Assembly (NCBI GenBank): GCA_025362915.1
Contig: JANYEU010000467.1
Coordinates: 1 to 9,672, forward strand
DNA from: Chitinophagaceae bacterium
GTDB taxonomy: Bacteria; Bacteroidota; Bacteroidia; Chitinophagales; Chitinophagaceae
DNA length: 9,672 bases
Reading direction: 5' to 3'
The stretch's first letter is position 1. Every line of letters starts with the position of its first letter. Below are positions 6,589 through 9,672 of the stretch, piece after piece. Both the position numbers and the translations under genes were made by a program. Below the pieces are notes generated by a model. The model was not told the DNA's origin and searched no databases. It saw only the letters and a list, made by a program, of their open reading frames with translations.

Positions 6589-6748
6589 GCTCAATCCTCT
6601 AGTGCTCGTGTTCTTTGCCAATATCCATAAAAGCAGTAACCACATATTTGTAAGAGAAAGCATTAATTGAATATTCAAATGATTGGTATGGATAAAGAAT
6701 GCCGACTTAAATCGATAGGAACCTCAAAAACGGCAGAATTTAAGAAAT
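6589..6748. other. 160-bp non-coding stretch with possible minus-strand gene relic
   Basis: It lies between the 21-bp array and the small membrane gene. On minus, 6706-6602 is an open run of 35 codons ending NAFSYKYVVTAFMDIGKEHEH-like before TAG at 6601-6599. A one-base shift near 6700 would join it to another open run from upstream containing NSAVFEVPIDLSR. It has no start codon, so at best it is a decayed 3' gene end. CATATTTG near 6643-6650 (plus) is one base off TAnnTTTG and could serve the downstream gene. Confidence 0.3.
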
Positions 6749-6994
6749 ATGAGAAAATTTATAGGATGGATACAAATTATTTTTTGCTCAATATTCTTGC
6801 TATTTTTTTTATTTTGCCTATATGTAGGATTATCCCCGGATGATGAAGAAGGTAGAATGTTAAACCAATACATAATACAGACAATAATTGTATTTATAAT
6901 AGTTATCACACTTTTAATTATCGGATTTATAAATGGATTAAAAAAAGTAAAGAAGCAAAAAGAATTTAAATTTAAACCTTCCCAAACCAAATAA
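6749..6994 (+). CDS. Small two-helix inner-membrane protein, function unknown
   Basis: An 81-residue protein with two clear hydrophobic helices: about residues 6-27 (GWIQIIFCSIFLLFFLFCLY region) and 42-64 (YIIQTIIVFIIVITLLIIGF region). An acidic loop (SPDDEEGRMLNQ) separates them, and a Lys-rich tail follows (KKVKKQKEFKFKPSQTK). The basic tail and the N-terminal MRK suggest both ends face the cytoplasm. No family recognised. The distribution of hydrophobic and charged residues argues that it is real, and it is better than the overlapping minus-strand frame. It is followed within two bases by a dispersed-repeat fragment. Confidence 0.55.
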   Translation: MRKFIGWIQIIFCSIFLLFFLFCLYVGLSPDDEEGRMLNQYIIQTIIVFIIVITLLIIGFINGLKKVKKQKEFKFKPSQTK

Positions 6995-6995
6995 A

Positions 6996-7020
6996 CGTCA
7001 TTGCGAGGCACGAAGCAACC
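6996..7020 (+). repeat. Fragment of a dispersed CGTCATTGCGAGG-type repeat
   Basis: The sequence begins CGTCATTGCGAGG and continues CACGAAGCAACC. I recognise this as the start of an intergenic repeat seen in many bacteria, where it commonly runs CGTCATTGCGAGGnACGAAG and on to GCAATC. Only one copy, apparently partial, is present, between the small membrane gene and the 3' end of the next minus-strand gene. No transposase or target duplication is visible. Confidence 0.65.
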
Positions 7021-7057
7021 TTTTACAAGTTCATAATGAGGAATAAGCATTGATTGA

Positions 7058-8002
7058 TTATACAGCAAACGCTAATATTGGTTTCATGGCTTCTTCAAAG
7101 CCTTCGGTGTTCTTGGCAAGGTGGCACACAATCTCTTGTAGAACTTTTGCGTACATCAACATATAATCCCGCATATTTACCGATTTATCACCAATAGCAT
7201 CATTCGTGACCTTATCATAAAAATCGTGCATCTTATCGCCACCATCAGAAAAAAATGCCTTTTGCGAGATGTTGTTCATCATCAACAATACCACCACATC
7301 CCTCAATGAAAAAGAAGCGATATAATCTTCATCAAGATTGGTTTCAGCCAGGGCATTATTAAAAATTTCCCGAACCTCACGCACTTCTGTAACGCAACAA
7401 AAGGGGGCGGCACGTACCCTTGCGCTAAAATCAGATTCACCCTGCATGATGAAATAATTGAAACACGTAAATAAGCCAATTATGTAGCTTGACCATGCTT
7501 TATCTGCTAGAGAAAATTGTATGGCCATCGTGGTTTTATCCAATCCCAATGTCTTGGCTTCGTCCTTTTCCTTCTTTATCTTGGTTTCATCCTGAAAAAA
7601 AGGCTTTGTCAATACTGGAAAAACGGCAACAATGTCATCTCCTATATCTTTTATGTGTTTCATGCATATCTCAAACATCTCCAGCGATTTTTTCTCATCC
7701 TCCCTCAGGTCATCCCTACCTTCTGTGCATGGCACTTCAACCTGATAATAATAAAATTTAATCATTATCATCATTTCGCAAACCACCATACAGTCATGGT
7801 AGTTCATTATAAACGGCATCTCTTGGTCGGCAGCCATCATCCTTTCTTTCACCGAAGTATGCATCTCTGCAAATTCTGGGTTTAGCATAAAGGAAGGTAA
7901 TGTTACTGCAATTTCTTCAACAATCTTATACAGTGGGAGAATTATCCTCTCCGCATAAAACGGTGGCAATTTATAATAGACAACTTCTTCGGGCTCTTTC
8001 AT
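7058..8002 (-). CDS. Hypothetical protein, 314 aa, mostly helical, function unknown
   Basis: I do not recognise the family. I chose ATG 8002 because AAAGGA lies four bases upstream on the minus strand (8012-8007); a TTG 12 codons earlier (8038) has no such support. The protein looks almost entirely alpha-helical and soluble, rich in Met, Phe, Asp, Glu and Lys. Visible segments include YYKLPPFYAERIILPLYKIV near the N terminus, a Met-rich NYHDCMVVCEMMIMIKFYYY helix (about 67-86), a charged stretch rich in Lys/Glu (EGRDDLREDEKKS and KIKKEKDEAKT), and a C-terminal RDYMLMYAKVLQEIVCHLAK helix. I see no signal peptide, clear membrane span or catalytic motif. It is divergent from an interrupted membrane/TPR gene. 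A role cannot be inferred. Confidence 0.8.
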   Translation of the reverse strand: MKEPEEVVYYKLPPFYAERIILPLYKIVEEIAVTLPSFMLNPEFAEMHTSVKERMMAADQEMPFIMNYHDCMVVCEMMIMIKFYYYQVEVPCTEGRDDLREDEKKSLEMFEICMKHIKDIGDDIVAVFPVLTKPFFQDETKIKKEKDEAKTLGLDKTTMAIQFSLADKAWSSYIIGLFTCFNYFIMQGESDFSARVRAAPFCCVTEVREVREIFNNALAETNLDEDYIASFSLRDVVVLLMMNNISQKAFFSDGGDKMHDFYDKVTNDAIGDKSVNMRDYMLMYAKVLQEIVCHLAKNTEGFEEAMKPILAFAV

Positions 8003-8006
8003 AATA

Positions 8007-8012
8007 TCCTTT
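8007..8012 (-). promoter_or_regulatory. Shine-Dalgarno that fixes the start of the 314-aa gene
   Basis: It reads AAAGGA on the minus strand, four bases before ATG 8002. A good ribosome binding site is otherwise uncommon in this window, and this one decides between ATG 8002 and the upstream TTG 8038. Confidence 0.6.
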
Positions 8013-8094
8013 GGTGCAAGGTATAGGTTTATTGGCAAGATGGGCTTGGGTATTAATGGGATAGGAAAAGACGAAGTTTTATTTATATTTACTT

Positions 8095-8169
8095 AAGGTT
8101 ATTTTCTCGTTGATAACCTTATTTTTACAACCCAATATGAGATCTTATACCAAGCAATAACCTTATTTT
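8095..8169. promoter_or_regulatory. Repeated AAGGTTAT/ATAACCTT motif in divergent promoter region
   Basis: AAGGTTAT (8095-8102) faces ATAACCTT (8113-8120) across a 10-base loop. The 13-base string ATAACCTTATTTT occurs at 8113-8125 and again, identically, at 8157-8169. Three copies of an 8-mer in 75 bp between two divergent genes could be operator sites. The hairpin plus following T run (8122-8126) could instead act as a weak attenuator or terminator ahead of the plus-strand gene. No clear TAnnTTTG was found here. Confidence 0.35.
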
Positions 8170-8191
8170 CAATGTAAACAATACAACCATA

Positions 8192-8467
8192 ATGATTTCG
8201 AGCAATGTACTTTTTGTAAAAGAACAAAACACAGGTAATGCGCTGGTGATAAGGATGTTTTTTCTGGTAATACTTTGTGGTGGCTTTTATTTTGTAGACA
8301 ATAGCCTCTTCTTTATTTATGCATTGATGCCTTTTTTGTTTATTTCCCTCTTGATACGGGCAATATTACTACCCAGTTGTATGTATACTGGTATAAAAAT
8401 GATAAAACTGCGGCGTTGGAGTGATGCAATACCTCTTCTGGAACAAACTACAGAATACTTTACCTAG
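8192..8467 (+). CDS. N-terminal half of an interrupted membrane/TPR-like protein
   Basis: Ninety-one codons from ATG 8192 to TAG 8465-8467. It shows two membrane helices, about residues 18-36 (ALVIRMFFLVILCGGFYFV) and 39-61 (the LFFIYALMPFLFISLLIR region). A helix with TPR character follows: YTGIKMIKLRRWSDAIPLLE. The protein then stops inside what looks like a continuing helical-repeat domain, because the same frame stays open after the TAG and encodes matching sequence (see next entry). A truncated membrane peptide may still be made. In comparable proteins, as I recall them, the domain continues with a WIDKYR-like segment, so the TAG is probably a nonsense mutation, AAG or CAG to TAG. Confidence 0.6.
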   Translation: MISSNVLFVKEQNTGNALVIRMFFLVILCGGFYFVDNSLFFIYALMPFLFISLLIRAILLPSCMYTGIKMIKLRRWSDAIPLLEQTTEYFT

Positions 8468-8908
8468 AAAGCCTGGATAGATCAATATCGGTTTTTCTTG
8501 CTAATCAGCCTTTCTAGCCGTAGTTTTAGAGAAATATCATTGTGCAATCATGGCTACTGCCTATTGCAACTGAGCCGGGTGAAAGAATGGAAGGAAATGT
8601 ACGAAAGTGTATTGGCAGAATACCCTGCAAACGCTGTTGCACAAACACAATTACACAATATGAACCTTATAGCGCAGGCTGCAAAAGAATTAAATGAATC
8701 AAGTATTCCAAGTAACCAGAAACCTGTAACTAGAAACCTGGATCTTGTATCAATTACAGCAACTCCTTCCCTTTACTGTAGCATCTTCTGCAACGGGGTT
8801 CGTAAGTATCTTTTTCACCCAATAAAAACTGTCCGTCCTGTGCCGTTTTACGGTAGGATATGCTGGCTATATTGCCGCATTGCACACAGATGGCGTGTAG
8901 TTTGGTGA
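8468..8908 (+). pseudogene. C-terminal half of the interrupted membrane/TPR-like protein
   Basis: Same reading frame as the previous entry, directly after TAG 8465-8467. It begins KAWIDQYRFFLLISLSSR, then FREISLCNHGYCLLQL, then VKEWKEMYESVLAEYPANAV, which has the spacing of a TPR hairpin. There is no ATG near its beginning; the only candidate is a TTG at 8498, inside the conserved domain, so separate translation is unlikely. The frame stays open past 8753 into the antisense of tdk and stops only at 8908. The last roughly 50 codons (from about LDLVSITATPS) look like shadow sequence, so the original stop has probably also been lost. Sequencing error, stop readthrough or a genuine pseudogene are all possible. 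Confidence 0.6.
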
Positions 8909-9332
8909 TGTAATCGGCCACGGCAAGCAGGTTTGGCATGGCTCCAAAGGGGTTGCCCTTGTAATCCATATCCAGTCCGGCAACAATCACCCTGACGCCG
9001 CGGTTGGCAAGCGTTTGGCAGACATTTACAATATCCCCAGCAAAAAATTGGGCTTCATCTATGCCCACCACATCAACATCGGTGGCCAATAACAGTATCG
9101 TTTGCGGATTATCTATCGGTGTGGATAGGATGGCATTTGCATCGTGACTAACCACCTGCACTTCATCGTAGCGGGTATCTATAGATGGTTTAAAAATCTC
9201 TACTTTTAGGTTAGCTATCTTCACCCTTTTTAGCCTACGAATCAATTCTTCGGTTTTGCCGCTAAACATGCTGCCACAAATCACTTCAATCCATCCAGTT
9301 CTTTCTCCACTTAAATTTGGTTCAATAAACAT
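8754..9332 (-). CDS. tdk: Thymidine kinase (type II, cellular TK1-like)
   Basis: Cytosolic salvage enzyme that phosphorylates thymidine to dTMP with ATP; active as a tetramer in this family. Its 192 residues are the normal length. Motifs in order: P-loop GSMFSGKTEELIRR (20-33), Walker B and catalytic segment DEAQFF (92-97, Glu93 the likely base), the GLDMDYKGNPFG lasso/substrate region (119-130), and structural zinc cysteines C149xxC152 (CVQC) and C181xxC184 (CRRC). The P-loop has Thr27 where many bacterial enzymes have Ser, a conservative change. Start ATG 9332 fits, since only about 14 residues precede the first beta-strand (the IEVICG region). The 3' end converges on the broken membrane/TPR gene, and the 5' end diverges from the gene at 9405. 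Confidence 0.97.
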   Translation of the reverse strand: MFIEPNLSGERTGWIEVICGSMFSGKTEELIRRLKRVKIANLKVEIFKPSIDTRYDEVQVVSHDANAILSTPIDNPQTILLLATDVDVVGIDEAQFFAGDIVNVCQTLANRGVRVIVAGLDMDYKGNPFGAMPNLLAVADYITKLHAICVQCGNIASISYRKTAQDGQFLLGEKDTYEPRCRRCYSKGKELL

Positions 9333-9376
9333 TTGTAAAATATCTTTTCTTAATTTCCGTTATATAATTAATGCTC

Positions 9377-9384
9377 TATTTTTG
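9377..9384 (+). promoter_or_regulatory. -7 promoter element for the gene at 9405
   Basis: TATTTTTG matches TAnnTTTG fully and lies 20 bases before ATG 9405, giving a short leader of about 15 bases. The spacing resembles that of the other candidate -7 elements in this window. No TTTG at -33 was found. It lies in the 72-bp gap shared with tdk. Confidence 0.45.
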
Positions 9385-9404
9385 GCAGGTAAAAGTACCC
9401 ATAT

Positions 9405-9672
9405 ATGTTAGAACGCGCGTCTCTTATTATAAAAAAATTGCAACAAATGGTGGATGACAACGCAAATACGGAAGTGTTGCTCACCATTTCGCAGATGCTT
9501 GTTGCAGAATTGCAACAGATTAAAGGCGAAAATGCCCCACAAGCTGTGTCTGTAACAATGCCTAGAAGAACATTGATTGTATCTGAAGTGCCTAAGCAGG
9601 AAGAACTGCCCGCACAACCTTTGGTATTGGCAGAAGAAAAGCAGGAAGAAGTTGTTGATGAAGTTGCTACGC
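9405..9672 (+). CDS. Acidic hypothetical protein, N-terminal 89 residues, cut by window edge
   Basis: ATG 9405 opens a frame that runs to the window end without a stop. Residues 1-40 (MLERASLIIKKLQQMVDDNA onward) look like one or two amphipathic helices, possibly a coiled coil, with no signal peptide or membrane span. A short hydrophobic segment follows, AVSVTMPRRTLIVSEVP (about 46-62). From about residue 63 it becomes Glu/Val/Pro-rich and probably disordered (KQEELPAQPLVLAEEKQEE). The layout, a helical start with an acidic linker before an unseen C-terminal part, resembles hypothetical proteins I recall from Chitinophagaceae, but I cannot confirm it. It is divergent from tdk, with a TAnnTTTG element just upstream. 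Confidence 0.75.
   Translation, partial: MLERASLIIKKLQQMVDDNANTEVLLTISQMLVAELQQIKGENAPQAVSVTMPRRTLIVSEVPKQEELPAQPLVLAEEKQEEVVDEVAT

Noticed and set aside
6424..6678. 84-codon open frame on minus with HP-containing heptads
   Set aside because: The heptads are a by-product of the 21-bp units being a multiple of three; the equivalent plus-strand reading is broken by stops.
6724..7068. 114-codon open frame on minus over the small membrane gene
   Set aside because: It includes the dispersed repeat and lacks a sensible layout; the plus-strand frame has two clean membrane helices with charged ends.
8718..8740. Direct repeat AGAAACCTG, twice
   Set aside because: Nine bases, adjacent, in a degraded gene end; easily a chance or slippage duplication.

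Overview
The window looks like a chromosomal segment of a Bacteroidota (Bacteroidetes) bacterium, possibly Chitinophagales/Sphingobacteriales-like. The clues are moderately AT-rich DNA, starts that mostly lack a strong Shine-Dalgarno, several matches to the Bacteroidota -7 promoter element TAnnTTTG just upstream of genes, a short alpha-glucan phosphorylase, and intergenic repeats of a kind often seen in that phylum. The taxonomic call is inference from style, not from a marker gene. No tRNA, rRNA, CRISPR array, transposase or phage gene was found.

Left part (1-4982). A truncated ahcY (S-adenosylhomocysteine hydrolase, minus strand) diverges from an Lrp/AsnC-type regulator (plus strand). The shared 117-bp gap holds a near-palindrome that contains a TAnnTTTG element on each strand. 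After the regulator comes a bidirectional terminator nested inside a 22-bp inverted repeat. A minus-strand cluster follows; in transcription order it is a ROK-family sugar kinase, a DUF985-type cupin and an alpha-glucan phosphorylase. Kinase plus phosphorylase suggests glucan or glucose use, although the gaps are large enough for separate transcription. The kinase-cupin gap is almost filled by a perfect 30-bp inverted repeat. Two enzymes depart from textbook motifs: the phosphorylase has Thr where the PLP-binding Lys is expected, and the kinase lacks two of the three zinc-ligand cysteines.

Middle part (4983-7057). A 317-residue protein of unknown function is followed by the most unusual structure here: a 21-bp-period array with six units in one orientation and then five or six in the opposite orientation, able to fold into a long hairpin. 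A small two-helix membrane protein and a fragment of a dispersed repeat starting CGTCATTGCGAGG come next.

Right part (7058-9672). A 314-residue helical unknown protein (minus) diverges from a membrane/TPR-like gene (plus) that is split by one in-frame TAG and runs into the 3' end of thymidine kinase (tdk, minus). The window ends in the start of an acidic, Glu-rich unknown protein (plus), divergent from tdk.

I see no clear multi-gene defence or mobile system. The best candidates for something undescribed are the 21-bp bidirectional array, the lysine-less phosphorylase and the interrupted membrane/TPR gene.
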